From Mycolicibacterium hodleri (lineage in GTDB: Bacteria; Actinomycetota; Actinomycetes; Mycobacteriales; Mycobacteriaceae): a stretch of 64,000 nucleotides of DNA. A model generated the notes under the pieces. That model saw nothing but the letters and a program-made list of their open reading frames with translations, made no database searches and was not told where the DNA came from. Both the position numbers and the translations under genes were made by a program. The stretch spans positions 1-64,000 of the forward strand of contig NZ_RCZG01000008.1 of the NCBI RefSeq assembly GCF_006439015.1. Direction: 5' to 3'. This document shows positions 1 through 8,663 of this stretch, one piece after another. Numbering within the stretch: the first letter of the stretch is position 1; every line of letters begins with the position of its first letter.

Positions 1-1086
1 GGTGACCGGACCCGGCGCGGGCAGGAAGCCACGTCCGGCGTCCTCGCCGTTGATGCGAAACTCGAAGGAGTGGCCGCGGGGTGTCGGGTCCTCGGTGATG
101 TCCAGCGCTTCGCCGTTGGCAATCCGGAACTGCTGACGCACCAGGTCGATCCCCGAAGTCTCCTCGGTGACCGGGTGTTCGACCTGCAGGCGGGTGTTGA
201 CCTCGAGGAACGAGATCAGACCGTCCTGGCCGACGAGATATTCGACCGTGCCCGCACCGTAGTAACCGGCTTCCTTGCAGATGCGCTTGGCGGACTCGTG
301 GATCTCCTTGCGCTGCGCCTCGGTGAGGAAGGGCGCAGGTGCTTCCTCCACCAGCTTCTGGAAGCGTCGCTGCAGGGAGCAGTCGCGGGTACCCGCGACG
401 ACGACGTTGCCGTGGGTGTCGGCGATCACCTGAGCCTCGACGTGGCGCGGCTTGTCCAGATAGCGCTCCACGAAGCACTCGCCGCGGCCGAATGCCGAAA
501 CAGCCTCGCGCGTCGCGGAATCGAACAGCTCGGGGATCTCCTCGATGGTGCGAGCAACCTTCATGCCGCGACCACCACCGCCGAAGGCGGCCTTGATCGC
601 GATCGGCACGCCGTACTCCTCGGCGAAGGCCACGATTTCGTCGGCATCCTTGACTGGTTCCGGAGTGCCGGGAACCAACGGCGCATCGGCCTTGGCGGCG
701 ATGTGGCGGGCGGTCACCTTGTCACCGAGATCGCGGATGGACTGCGGGCTCGGCCCGATCCAGATCAGGTTCGCATCGATGACGGCCTGGGCGAAGTCGG
801 CGTTCTCCGAGAGGAAGCCGTACCCGGGGTGGATGGCGTTGGCGCCCGACTTGGCGGCGGCGTCCAGGATCTTGCCGAAGTCGAGGTAGGACTCCGCCGA
901 GGTCTGCCCACCAAGGCCGAAGGCTTCGTCGGCGAGACGGACGTGGGGCGCGTCGGCGTCGGGATCTGCGTACACGGCCACGCTGGCCAGCCCGGCGTCC
1001 TTGGCGGCACGGATCACCCGGACAGCGATCTCGCCTCGATTGGCGACGAGCACCTTGGAGATCTTCGAGCTGGCGTGACTTGGCAC
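1..1086 (-). CDS. accA3: Acetyl-/propionyl-CoA carboxylase alpha chain (biotin carboxylase), 3' end cut by window
   Basis: Seen: 362 codons from a GTG at 1086, preceded by GGGGAGG, and running off the left edge. The N-terminus reads SKISKVLVANRGEIAVRVIR, the biotin-carboxylase opening. A glycine-rich ATP-grasp loop (GGGGRGMKVA) lies near residues 169-178. EVNTRLQVEH, the catalytic Glu/Asn/Arg segment, lies near 295-304. Known: this family carboxylates biotin with ATP and bicarbonate, and a C-terminal biotin-carrier domain (outside the window) delivers the carboxyl group to AccD subunits making malonyl-CoA or methylmalonyl-CoA. Mycobacterial AccA3 is about 600 residues, so roughly 60% is present. 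It is probably core metabolism bordering the accessory region. The symbol rests on close agreement with remembered AccA3 sequence. Confidence 0.95.
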   Translation of the reverse strand, partial: MPSHASSKISKVLVANRGEIAVRVIRAAKDAGLASVAVYADPDADAPHVRLADEAFGLGGQTSAESYLDFGKILDAAAKSGANAIHPGYGFLSENADFAQAVIDANLIWIGPSPQSIRDLGDKVTARHIAAKADAPLVPGTPEPVKDADEIVAFAEEYGVPIAIKAAFGGGGRGMKVARTIEEIPELFDSATREAVSAFGRGECFVERYLDKPRHVEAQVIADTHGNVVVAGTRDCSLQRRFQKLVEEAPAPFLTEAQRKEIHESAKRICKEAGYYGAGTVEYLVGQDGLISFLEVNTRLQVEHPVTEETSGIDLVRQQFRIANGEALDITEDPTPRGHSFEFRINGEDAGRGFLPAPGPVT

Positions 1087-1256
1087 TGCGCCTCCCCACG
1101 TTTGACGGCAGTCGTTGTTACCTAGTAGGCGCGTACCGTTTAACGAGCAGGTCTCGTCCGCGCGAGAGGTCACTGCTGAAAACCGGCAGCTTACGTTCGA
1201 TTATTGGACCAATGTATCCCAAAATATGTCTCCGACGAACTCGGGCGTAGGCGGAA

Positions 1257-1599
1257 TCAAGACCCAACGACCATCACCAACACCCCGACGAGGACCGTGG
1301 TCGGCATACGCGGACGAGCCTCCGTTTCTTGTGGAGCTCGCTTGGACCGCATGGCGCGCCACAGCATGAGTGCGACCTTCATCCAGGGGCGGCTGTGAAG
1401 GACCAGGTTTGACGCTGTTTGACGCTAGTGAAGTACGGCCCGGTCGCCCAACGAGTGATCACAAACGACTCGAAGGCGAACATCAGCGCCCCAAGTGTTG
1501 CCAGAACGGCGACTGGCTTCGTCTGGGAGGAATTGCGGGGCTTGTCTTCCGGGCCAGGATGGGCGACGCTGGAAAAGATGCTTCTTTCTCGACAGTCAT
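1257..1599 (-). pseudogene. Decayed spirocyclase AveC-family membrane protein, N-terminal fragment
   Basis: Seen: a start ATG at 1599 with AAGG upstream. After one frame change the strand reads a hydrophobic segment (VAVLATLGALMFAFESFVI) followed by TRWATGPYFT. A second frame change then gives WMKVALMLW. Known: AveC-family integral membrane proteins begin with one transmembrane helix leading into a (W)xxGPYF motif and then a PPxWMK motif, which is the order here. Only about the first quarter of the gene is recognisable, in pieces across frames. The assignment is from memory of the family pattern. The alternative is chance resemblance in non-coding DNA, though the order and spacing of the three elements argue against it. 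Confidence 0.45.
1407..1426. repeat. Two tandem copies of a 10-bp unit (GTTTGACGCT)
   Basis: GTTTGACGCT occurs twice back to back inside the AveC-family remnant. It looks like a small duplication in decaying sequence. No function is apparent. Confidence 0.8.
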
Positions 1600-2165
1600 C
1601 CTTAGACCTTTCCGGTGCAGCGCTGTCTCAATCGGTTCGGGTTGCGGTGGAATGGGCATCGACATCGGTGCCCATAGAGGCAGTTCAGTTTTCGCACAGC
1701 AGATCTCGCCGTGAAAAGCCGTCGCGGGCCTTTGAGCGCCAGCATGATCGACCAACTCGTCGGCCCATCGCAGATACTGAATTTCTCGACGGCGAGTGCG
1801 CTTCATGTCGATGGTGAACCGTTGGAACGGCATCAGCCTCTCTCCGATGTCGGCGAGGTGTTGTGCGCGACTGAGGTATGGGGCGCGTGCAACACGTCTC
1901 ACGCTCTGCGCGGATCGTCGGCGTGGAAGCGAACGCGCCGTCCGGCGTGCAGCGTGACGTGGGGCGCACTGGGTCGGTGGGGGTGGCGTTAGTTAATGGA
2001 TGCCCGTGTGGTGATCTCACTCGGTATGACCGGTCTCAGCATCGTCGCCGAATGCGGACGATGCGTGCAGACCGAGTGACGGTTCCGATTACTGCGACAC
2101 GGTGCCGGTGGCCCTCGCCGGCGTAGATCTCCGCGGCGTGGTAGCTAGCACGCGCGACCGTCCTG

Positions 2166-2975
2166 TCAGTCTCGCGGTGGGGGTATTCGATGCGCCCGCA
2201 CCGCGGGACGCTTCTCGAGAAATGCCGTAGTTGCTTCCGAAAAGTCCGGGTGCAGTTGCAGTTGGCTCTGTTTGGCGGCTTCGAAGTCCAGTTGCTCCTC
2301 GAAGGTGGAACCCCAGGACCGCTGATGGGCATGTTTTATCGCCGAAACGCTGCCGGCCATGTCTGCCACGGTGCTCGCCATCGCGATAGCTTCGGTGAGC
2401 ACCGTGACATCCGAGCACACCCGGTTCGCTAGCCCCCATTGCAGGGCATCTGTGGCCGACAGCGGTCGGCCGAGGAGGGCCAGTTCGTTGGCCCGTCCAA
2501 GCCCGATGATGCGCGGGAGCAGCCAGGTCAACCCCGCGTCCGGGATGAGCCCGACGTTCGCGAACGACAACCGAATTCGTGCCGATTCGGCCGCCACCCG
2601 TAGGTCACACGCGAGAGCCAGCGACACACCGGCGCCGGCAGCAACGCCGTTGATCGCCGCAATTATGGGTAACTCCAGCCCGCGCATGGTGCGCACCAAC
2701 GGATTCCACACGTCCCGTAACACAGCCCCGGCGTTGCCGACTTCACCTGAGATGTCGGCGCCAGCGCAGAACCCGCGTCCAGAACCAGTAAGCACAACAG
2801 CTCGGATGTTACCGTCGCCCTGAAGGTCCAGGAATGCCGAACGCAGCAGGTCACCGGTGCAGGGATCTAGAGCGTTGAGCCGCTCTGGCCGGTTGAGGGT
2901 GACCACCCCGACCGTTCCTCGGCGAACGACGAGGACTGCGCCTTCGGGGCTCGTCTTCACGTGTAGTTGAGTCAC
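2166..2975 (-). CDS. Enoyl-CoA hydratase/isomerase family protein (PaaG-like)
   Basis: A 269-residue crotonase-fold protein, usual length. The oxyanion-hole segment GSGRGFCAGADISG is near residues 65-78, and NGVAAGAGVSLALACDLRVA is near 112-131. The first catalytic Glu position of classical hydratases is Ala, and the second segment reads LIPDAG with Asp, as in PaaG-type isomerases. Inferred role: hydration or isomerisation of an unusual or ring-containing acyl-CoA rather than standard crotonyl-CoA chemistry. It stands alone; a candidate promoter lies about 300 bases upstream and carries both palindromes described for this island (see 3245-3287). The exact substrate cannot be read from sequence. 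Confidence 0.85.
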   Translation of the reverse strand: MTQLHVKTSPEGAVLVVRRGTVGVVTLNRPERLNALDPCTGDLLRSAFLDLQGDGNIRAVVLTGSGRGFCAGADISGEVGNAGAVLRDVWNPLVRTMRGLELPIIAAINGVAAGAGVSLALACDLRVAAESARIRLSFANVGLIPDAGLTWLLPRIIGLGRANELALLGRPLSATDALQWGLANRVCSDVTVLTEAIAMASTVADMAGSVSAIKHAHQRSWGSTFEEQLDFEAAKQSQLQLHPDFSEATTAFLEKRPAVRAHRIPPPRD

Positions 2976-3244
2976 TGTTCCTCCGTATCAATGGCAGCCG
3001 TACCAACGACCGCCGTCCACTGACTGCCTTAAGACTCGGTTCGGCAGCCGCGGGCGCCTAGGCTCGCTCAGTTGACGAGCGCGTGCCATGGGATGACATA
3101 ACCACTGGGGTGAAGAGGTCCTCCCGTTCGGGACGGGGTGGGGCGTCGTCGGCTCGATCCCGGCAGTTGAAGCGTGCGACCCCGCCGGTGATGGCGTGGA
3201 GTAACTCCCGATGATGGCGTCGCGCATCACCGGCACGTTCATAT

Positions 3245-3287
3245 ATGAGACGATATCGCTCACAAAACCACGCTGTCAACGATCGTT
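3245..3287 (-). promoter_or_regulatory. Candidate dual-operator promoter upstream of echA
   Basis: On the minus strand, TTGACA (3279-3274) overlaps the palindrome AACGATCGTT (3278-3287). Downstream of it is GTGAGCG-N5-GTCTCAT (3263-3245), a relative of the TTGAGAC-N5-GTCTCAA repeat. Here the repeat covers the expected -10 instead of the start site, a geometry different from the other promoters of the island. The distance to the echA start is about 270 bases. Confidence 0.5.
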
Positions 3288-3342
3288 CACGAAGTGTTGC
3301 GCAACCGGACCCTCGGGTGTAGTAAAAACAGGTGTTGTAAAA

Positions 3343-3361
3343 ATGAGATGGTCAAGCTCAT
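3343..3361. promoter_or_regulatory. Candidate operator, ATGAGAT-N5-AGCTCAT
   Basis: A 19-bp inverted repeat with the same half-site spacing as the island-wide operator, about 275 bases upstream of the TetR gene at 3635. No clear TTGACA lies at the usual distance on either strand, so it is a weaker member. Confidence 0.35.
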
Positions 3362-3634
3362 AATTGTGACAGTGCCGGGACAGCCCGGGGAGAGGAGATC
3401 GGGATGCACCGTCTCCCGTTGCCCTTTGCGGGCCACACATGGGTGCGCGCGATTAACCCATACGGCACTCAATCGGCGGTGGTACCGACGCCCCTCTCTG
3501 GCCATGAATGCTGTTCGGCGACACCGTGTTCGATGTTGCTTCATATGTCGCGGCGCCATGATTCGTAGTCGGCATCAAGTGGCCAAACTGGCCATGCCAG
3601 GGACATATCCCCGTGACGGGCGAGGGGTGTCGCG

Positions 3635-4339
3635 GTGCTGATGAGGTCCGATCTCGAAGCCGAGTTCGACCGATTCGTAAGCGCCATGATTCCGACCGTC
3701 CAGCGGCAGTCTTCCGGGCGGAGGACGGCAAGAGCTGGCGGCCAAAGAGGTCCTCAGCCATCGATCTCCGCGGAGGAGATCTACGCTCGCGCGCTCGAAC
3801 TCGTCGATGCGCAGGGCATGCGGGCGTTGGAAGCAAGACGCCTCGCGGCGCACCTCGGGATCTCCACTCGCACTTTGTACAAGAGAATTGGCAATCAACA
3901 CGGACTGATCCGGGGCATTGCCGAACTACACCTGTCCAGGGTTCGCCCGGATTTCGTTGAAGGCGACACGTGGGAATCGACCGCGTGGAATTGGTGCGAG
4001 GGACTGCGTCAGGCGTTGTGCGCGCATCCCCACCTCACGGAGCTGATGACGAACTTTGCAGCGTTGGCTGTCGGCGAAGCCGTCGACGCCCCTATCGACG
4101 TCGTTAGGGTGCAGGGTCTTCCATCCCATGTAGCGGTCGGCTGCTGCCGGGCACTCGTCGACGTCACGGTCAACCAGGCCATCAGGGACGTGCGCTCGAC
4201 GCTCCGTTCCCAAGACGCTCTTGAAGGCTTTACGGGCGAATCGGAGGCCGGAAGTATCTTCCGGAACACGATCCGTTGGATTCTTGTCGGTGTTCGCGAA
4301 GAATCGGCGGGTCTGCTGCACGTCCCCGACAGCTGCTGA
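3635..4339 (+). CDS. TetR/AcrR family transcriptional regulator
   Basis: A 234-residue protein with a GTG start at 3635 preceded by GAGGGG. After a basic, disordered N-terminal stretch of about 45 residues comes a TetR helix-turn-helix: ISAEEIYARALELVDAQG, then LEARRLAAHLGISTRTLYKR (about 46-85), the typical recognition helix with LY. The C-terminal ligand-binding part is not recognisable as any subfamily. It is a different lineage from the 5229 and 32768 regulators. Its gene is flanked by non-coding or decayed DNA, so its target is not evident; echA at 2975, on the other strand, is the nearest candidate. Confidence 0.8.
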   Translation: MLMRSDLEAEFDRFVSAMIPTVQRQSSGRRTARAGGQRGPQPSISAEEIYARALELVDAQGMRALEARRLAAHLGISTRTLYKRIGNQHGLIRGIAELHLSRVRPDFVEGDTWESTAWNWCEGLRQALCAHPHLTELMTNFAALAVGEAVDAPIDVVRVQGLPSHVAVGCCRALVDVTVNQAIRDVRSTLRSQDALEGFTGESEAGSIFRNTIRWILVGVREESAGLLHVPDSC

Positions 4340-5170
4340 CGCGACCCGGTCCCGCGGTGGAGTCGGTGTGATATCTGACTACGGCGATTGCACCCTGGAC
4401 TTGGGGAAGCCGTGAAGAGCTTGGTACGCGGATCGACGTCGCGTCGGGCCGGCCGTCGGTCGCGACGATGCCCCCGGCCGATTTGCCCGCTGGGCCACTA
4501 CAACCCTTACGCGTGATTTCATGGGCGAGAGGCAGTCGCAGTGGCGATCTGCTGCGAGCGTAGGAATCTCGATGTCCGGGTGAAGTGTTCGAGCGCGTCG
4601 AGTCTCACCCGGTGCGCCGTCGTTTCGCAGCTGCACGGGCAGCCGCAATTGGTGCCGCCGAGGTGACCACTGCGCCCTGCAGCCTGGCGATCGTGAGTCA
4701 ATGAACTCGACGATGCACGGGCTCACTGCTCTGCTGACCGCGGCGGCTGCGCGGTGGATCGCAGACGGTGTTGAAAATCGCGACGGTGCGATCATGGCCC
4801 CGACGTGCATGGGTTGGTGTGGGCGAGTCAGTGCGACGTCAGTCGCGTCGTCGGACAGTCGACCGCATTGCAATTGGCGGTGACCACACCCGCTCGCCAC
4901 TCCAGGGCAACCGGGTTCGGCGGACCAGCCCGGCGACGATGGCGGCGGGTGAAAGTTTCGCGGGGGACGCCGGTTCGGAGGCAGGACGTCACTGCGTCGG
5001 CTGAGCTGTCTGGACTAACTACTTCGCGCCCCTGCCGGGGTACTCCACGAGCGACGGTTCCGCGTGGATAAGTCATGGGCTGTGCCGAAGTTACACGGCA
5101 CCAATAACGGCGCGGCGAATACGTCGGCCGCGCCGGTCACGGAGATCCGAGATCGGCACTCCCCTCGGGC
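4340..5170. other. Gene-poor stretch, nothing recognised
   Basis: About 830 bases. Open frames on both strands are short or compositionally implausible (Arg/Ser/Pro-rich antisense-like translations), with no ribosome-binding site and domain combination. It may be decayed coding DNA but no family could be recognised. Confidence 0.5.
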
Positions 5171-5175
5171 TATGT

Positions 5176-5194
5176 TTGAACACGACGAGCGTAT
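5176..5194 (+). promoter_or_regulatory. Candidate operator upstream of TetR gene, TTGAACA-N5-AGCGTAT
   Basis: A degenerate copy of the island operator, preceded by CTATG(T) and followed by the same TGGAAGGTG ribosome-binding region as the paralogous TetR gene at 32768. The positional match with the operator of that paralogue (32724-32742) is what supports it; the right half-site is poor and there is no consensus -35. Confidence 0.4.
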
Positions 5195-5228
5195 AAATCC
5201 AGCGATCCTTTGGAAGGTGACTTTGCCC

Positions 5229-5930
5229 ATGGCACCTCGAAAGATAGCGGCCGTCGGCAACGACGTTGCGCAGCAGCCGGCAGCGATTGCCGACGATCGA
5301 GCGCGGCCACGTGGTCGGCCCCGTTCCGACATCAACCTCGATGCGGCCGCCGATGCTGTCGCAGAACTATTCGCTGAGCGGGGCATGGACGCCGTATCCA
5401 TCCCGGCCGTGGCTCGCAAACTCGAGGTGTCGCGGGCAACGCTGTACCGCACGATCGCGACGAAGGAAGAATTGCTGGGTGTCCTTTTCGAACGGAGCAC
5501 CCAACAACTAACCGAGGACGCCGTGGCGATCATGTCGAACGGCCGCGGCGTCCGAGAACGGCTTAGTAGCCTCGTGGGGCTCCAGGTCGAGGCCGCGGTT
5601 CGTATGCAGCAGTACATGCCCGTCTTCTTCGGTGGCGCTGGGATTGCGCCTGATGTCTTCCAGCGGTGGCATACGTGGAGTCGCGAATACGAGTCGCTGT
5701 GGGCACAGTGTGTGCAGGAGGCGATGGACAAGCGGGTTCTCAAGAAGGCCGACGTTGTGGCCACCACACGACTTTTGCTTGGCATGTGCATTTGGGTATC
5801 CCGTTGGTATCGACCCAGCGAGGGAATCTCGACCGGGGACATCATTGAGTCTGCGATCCGACTCTTACCCGCGGCTCCTGTCCGTGCCAAAGGAACCCAA
5901 CGAATTCGCCGTTCGCCAGGTAAGAGTTGA
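5229..5930 (+). CDS. TetR family regulator, paralogue of the one at 32768
   Basis: A 233-residue protein. The start ATG at 5229 was chosen because GGAAGGTG lies 10 bases upstream and because the N-termini of the two paralogues then align (MAPRK and MARRR). Residues 22-30 are basic (RARPRGRPR), followed by a TetR HTH with KLEVSRATLYRT near residues 65-76 and FERST just after. The ligand domain shares QYMPVFFGGAG with the paralogue. Inference: with its paralogue it is the prime candidate to bind the 19-bp inverted repeat found on the island's promoters, including a degenerate copy in front of this gene, so autoregulation is likely. A longer in-frame ORF exists upstream from 5064 but lacks a supporting ribosome-binding site. 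Confidence 0.88.
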   Translation: MAPRKIAAVGNDVAQQPAAIADDRARPRGRPRSDINLDAAADAVAELFAERGMDAVSIPAVARKLEVSRATLYRTIATKEELLGVLFERSTQQLTEDAVAIMSNGRGVRERLSSLVGLQVEAAVRMQQYMPVFFGGAGIAPDVFQRWHTWSREYESLWAQCVQEAMDKRVLKKADVVATTRLLLGMCIWVSRWYRPSEGISTGDIIESAIRLLPAAPVRAKGTQRIRRSPGKS

Positions 5931-6826
5931 GCCGCTGAGCATTGGGGCTTGAAAAAGCGGAAAAGGATCGGGTGACGATCTGCAGCTCGGTCGCCGGCTC
6001 CGTGCCGGCTGGGCACCCGTCGACTATCGAGGCTCGCCGCGGTGGTGCGAGGCGCTCGGCTGTTGCCCGGCAAGCTGCGCGGACCGGGAATGCGGCCCCG
6101 CGGCGCGGAACGGGAAATGGCCGATGCTCCGCGATGGGACCGAGGCCGTGGGTATCTGAACCAAGAGGTGTCCTGCAGACCGTGCATGCGACGCCAGCGT
6201 GGCAAGCCGTTGGTCTCAATCCAGGGCAAGGAGAGGCCTCGGAGGCGGCCAAATGTCCGTGGCCATGAAAAGTACCCATTGACACCAAACGGGTAGCAGA
6301 CGTCGAGGACTTCCAATTCATCGCTGATACGAAGCCACGCCACCGAGTTCGGAACGGTGAGCCACATCGACACAGATTGCCGCCCCTTCCCGTGGGCAAT
6401 GAACGACACTCAGCTCGAGATGATCTGGACGACTTAGGAACACGTGTCGAGCAATCGCTGCGCGCCGATCGCGGCGGTCCATGTCGGAACGGTTCTTGAC
6501 ACGCGCGCTGCGTGCCGCATAGCATTTTGCGACTAGACGGCTTAAATACCCTCGGCGCTGCCGCGGCGACATGATCGTAGTGCCCGCACGCAGTATGCGA
6601 GATCGACATTGGAGAGGACGCGGCACATGCTCAACGCCGGCTCGACTCCAGAATCTTCTACCCCCCAAACTCTGCCGGTATTAGCACTAAAACCGTCGGT
6701 CTTCCGCTTGAGCACTGCCCACGCCGGCGTGGCCTCGAGTACGCTACGGTCTACTGCGGCCATGGACTTCCACGCGATGCCGACGCGGGCCGCCCAGCGT
6801 GTCGTCTGCTAATTGGGAGACGCTCC
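5931..6826. other. Probably decayed DNA between TetR and the Sel1 region
   Basis: About 900 bases without a convincing gene. The minus strand between about 6410 and 6200 translates into a protein-like stretch (for example WLTVPNSVAWLRISDELEVL), but it is broken by frame changes and has no recognisable family. It may be the remains of a gene. Confidence 0.4.
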
Positions 6827-7219
6827 ATGGACGGCTCGACCGATTTGCTCTTTCGTTTCTACCCTCACGCCGCCCGCGTTCGACCGACCTATCGAAAGAC
6901 CCGCGGACCAGACGGACCGTTCGACGGTGACATGAACGGCGTGCTCGTGTTTGTCACGAGCGGACGGATAGCGTCCTCAACGGAGTTCGGGACTGCAGGT
7001 TCGCAACGTTCAGTGCTCGCGGCGCAGCGCTCGCCCGACCACGCGATCGGGAGCAACGACGCACCGTTGTCCCTTATTGTCGCGACCGTCGGTGGTGCCA
7101 GGGTGGCCGAAACCGTCGTAAGCGACAACGCTGCCGGTCTCAGATCGAGGTTTCCAGAACACCGTGTGGTCCACTTCGGCGACACGCCCCACAACGGCGT
7201 ACGCGAATCGGGCAGCTGA
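6827..7219 (+). CDS. Hypothetical protein, uncertain
   Basis: A 130-codon frame with an ATG preceded by GGGAG, ending 15 bases before the Sel1-repeat gene. The translation has no recognisable motif, signal peptide or membrane segment, and its codon third positions are less GC-biased than in neighbouring genes. It could be a real short gene cotranscribed with the Sel1 protein or a spurious frame. Confidence 0.3.
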   Translation: MDGSTDLLFRFYPHAARVRPTYRKTRGPDGPFDGDMNGVLVFVTSGRIASSTEFGTAGSQRSVLAAQRSPDHAIGSNDAPLSLIVATVGGARVAETVVSDNAAGLRSRFPEHRVVHFGDTPHNGVRESGS

Positions 7220-7234
7220 TGGTGGAGGGGTGAC

Positions 7235-8236
7235 GTGAGGCCTGAGCACGACTCCGCGCTCGCGGAGGTTCGCTACCTCCGCGGCCTTGAACTCATGGAG
7301 TCCGGTTGTGCCGAGGCGGATGCGGAGTCGGAATGGCGACATGCAGCCGAAGCCGGCTACGTCTTGGCGCAGTACAACCTTGGCGTACTTCTACATGATC
7401 GCGGTGACGAGGACTCGCAAACCGAGGCGCATTTCTGGTGGCGCAGGGCCGCCGGCGCCGGTGACGCGGGTGCGCAGTTCAACCTCGGGCTGATCTTGCA
7501 CAAGACGGGAGATCCGCAGTTGCTCGCCGAGACTGAGTATTGGTGGCGCAGAGGCGCTGAGGCGGGGCACTGCAACGCGCAGTACAACCTGGGAGTACTG
7601 CTCGACGACCGCGGCGACGTCGATGCGCAGCAAGAGGCACGAGTATGGTGGCGACGGGCCGCAGGCAGCGGGCACGTCGGCGCGCAGTACAACCTTGGCG
7701 TCATCCAGTCCGATGAAAATCCCGAGGAGGCTGAATCGTGTTGGCGGCGAGCCGCAGCCAACGGGCACGTCGAGGCCCAGTACAACCTTGGCGTCCTGCT
7801 CTACGAGCGAGGGGACGCCGAAGCGGAACTCTGGTGGCATCGGGCCGCCGACGCCGGCCACCTAAACGCACAACATGACCTCGGCGTGATGCATCACCTG
7901 CGGGCAGACACTGCATCGCTGGACCGGGCCGAGTGGTGGTGGCGTAGAGCCGCAGGTGGCGGGCAGTGCGATGCGCAGTTCGACCTTGCTGCCCTGCTCT
8001 ACGCGCGGGGTGACGCGTCGTCGGTGGCCGAGGCGCAGCTGTGCTGGCGCGAGGCCGCACGCTGCGGCCACGTCATCGCGCAATTCAACCTTGGTGTTCT
8101 ACTGGTCGCCCGCGGGGACGATTCATCGATCTCTGAGGCCAAGCTCTGGTGGATCGAAGCCGCGAAAGCCGGGCACGCGCAGGCGCGGTTCAATCTCGAC
8201 GGGCTTGCTGCGTTGACAGAGCTACCGCGGCAATAG
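7235..8236 (+). CDS. Sel1-like (SLR/TPR-type) repeat protein
   Basis: A 333-residue protein with a GTG start preceded by GGAGGGG. After about 30 residues it consists almost entirely of nine Sel1-like repeats of 31-35 residues. The pattern is EAxxWWRRAAxAGHxxAQYN, continuing LGVLLxxRGD, and begins near residues 32, 65, 100, 135, 166, 197, 232, 267 and 302. Known: Sel1 repeats form alpha-solenoids that act as protein-interaction scaffolds. There is no signal peptide or transmembrane helix, so a cytoplasmic adaptor is likely. The repeats are unusually uniform, suggesting recent internal duplication. The partner and pathway are not apparent; the gene lies before the first clear operator-promoter of the island. 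Confidence 0.9.
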   Translation: MRPEHDSALAEVRYLRGLELMESGCAEADAESEWRHAAEAGYVLAQYNLGVLLHDRGDEDSQTEAHFWWRRAAGAGDAGAQFNLGLILHKTGDPQLLAETEYWWRRGAEAGHCNAQYNLGVLLDDRGDVDAQQEARVWWRRAAGSGHVGAQYNLGVIQSDENPEEAESCWRRAAANGHVEAQYNLGVLLYERGDAEAELWWHRAADAGHLNAQHDLGVMHHLRADTASLDRAEWWWRRAAGGGQCDAQFDLAALLYARGDASSVAEAQLCWREAARCGHVIAQFNLGVLLVARGDDSSISEAKLWWIEAAKAGHAQARFNLDGLAALTELPRQ

Positions 8237-8468
8237 GCCACGTAATCGCGGCCGGGCGCTCGGGATCGACCGCTGAGCGCGATATCGGGTTGCAGCCCTT
8301 GCCTGCACCGCGTACGCGGTAAGAAAGGCCCGCTTGTACGAGATGGGTACCGGTACGGTGCGTTCACGAAAAATCAAATTCAGCGACGGTGTCTGCCCAC
8401 CGCGGTGCAGCTGTTTAGGTGACGCCGATTACGGCCGCGGTTCGAATCGTGGACGCGAAAGCACGCCG

Positions 8469-8516
8469 TTGACACGGTAACGTGGGCGCCTTAATATTTG
8501 AGACGACTCAACTCAT
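8469..8516 (+). promoter_or_regulatory. Promoter with island operator, upstream of crotonase gene
   Basis: Consensus-like -35 TTGACA (8469-8474), 17-bp spacer, -10 TAATAT (8492-8497), then TTGAGAC-N5-AACTCAT (8498-8516). This is the best sigma-70-type member of the family. The rest of the 427-base gap 8237-8663 shows nothing else. Confidence 0.75.
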
Positions 8517-8663
8517 AATACGGCGAACCGCGTGACGCTAACAGGATAGGTGACTGGCCGGGGAGATGGCGCGGCTGTCGCACCTACACCGTTACGACGA
8601 TTCCACCAGCTGTGACGCGAATGGTCCCAGATCACTGCAGCACAGAAGGATTGAGGTAGAACG

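Larger units (their letters stand above)
2976..3634. other. Intergenic region with candidate operators, no convincing gene
   Basis: This 659-base gap between echA (minus) and a TetR gene (plus) contains only short open frames with no recognisable domain or coherent start. It holds a TTGACA on the minus strand, one AACGATCGTT palindrome and two copies of the island's 19-bp inverted repeat, listed separately. Confidence 0.6.

Noticed and set aside
70..1125. 351-codon plus-strand frame over accA3
   Set aside because: It lies antisense to a clear biotin carboxylase; its translation has no domain and is a mirror effect of GC-rich codons.
3058..3279. 73-codon minus frame upstream of echA
   Set aside because: Its start codon lies inside the candidate promoter, and it has no motif; more likely untranslated leader.
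5015..6409. 464-codon minus-strand frame
   Set aside because: Most of it is antisense to the TetR gene at 5229; it is Ser/Arg/Pro-rich and has no ribosome-binding site. Only the 6200-6410 part looks protein-like, recorded as possible decay.
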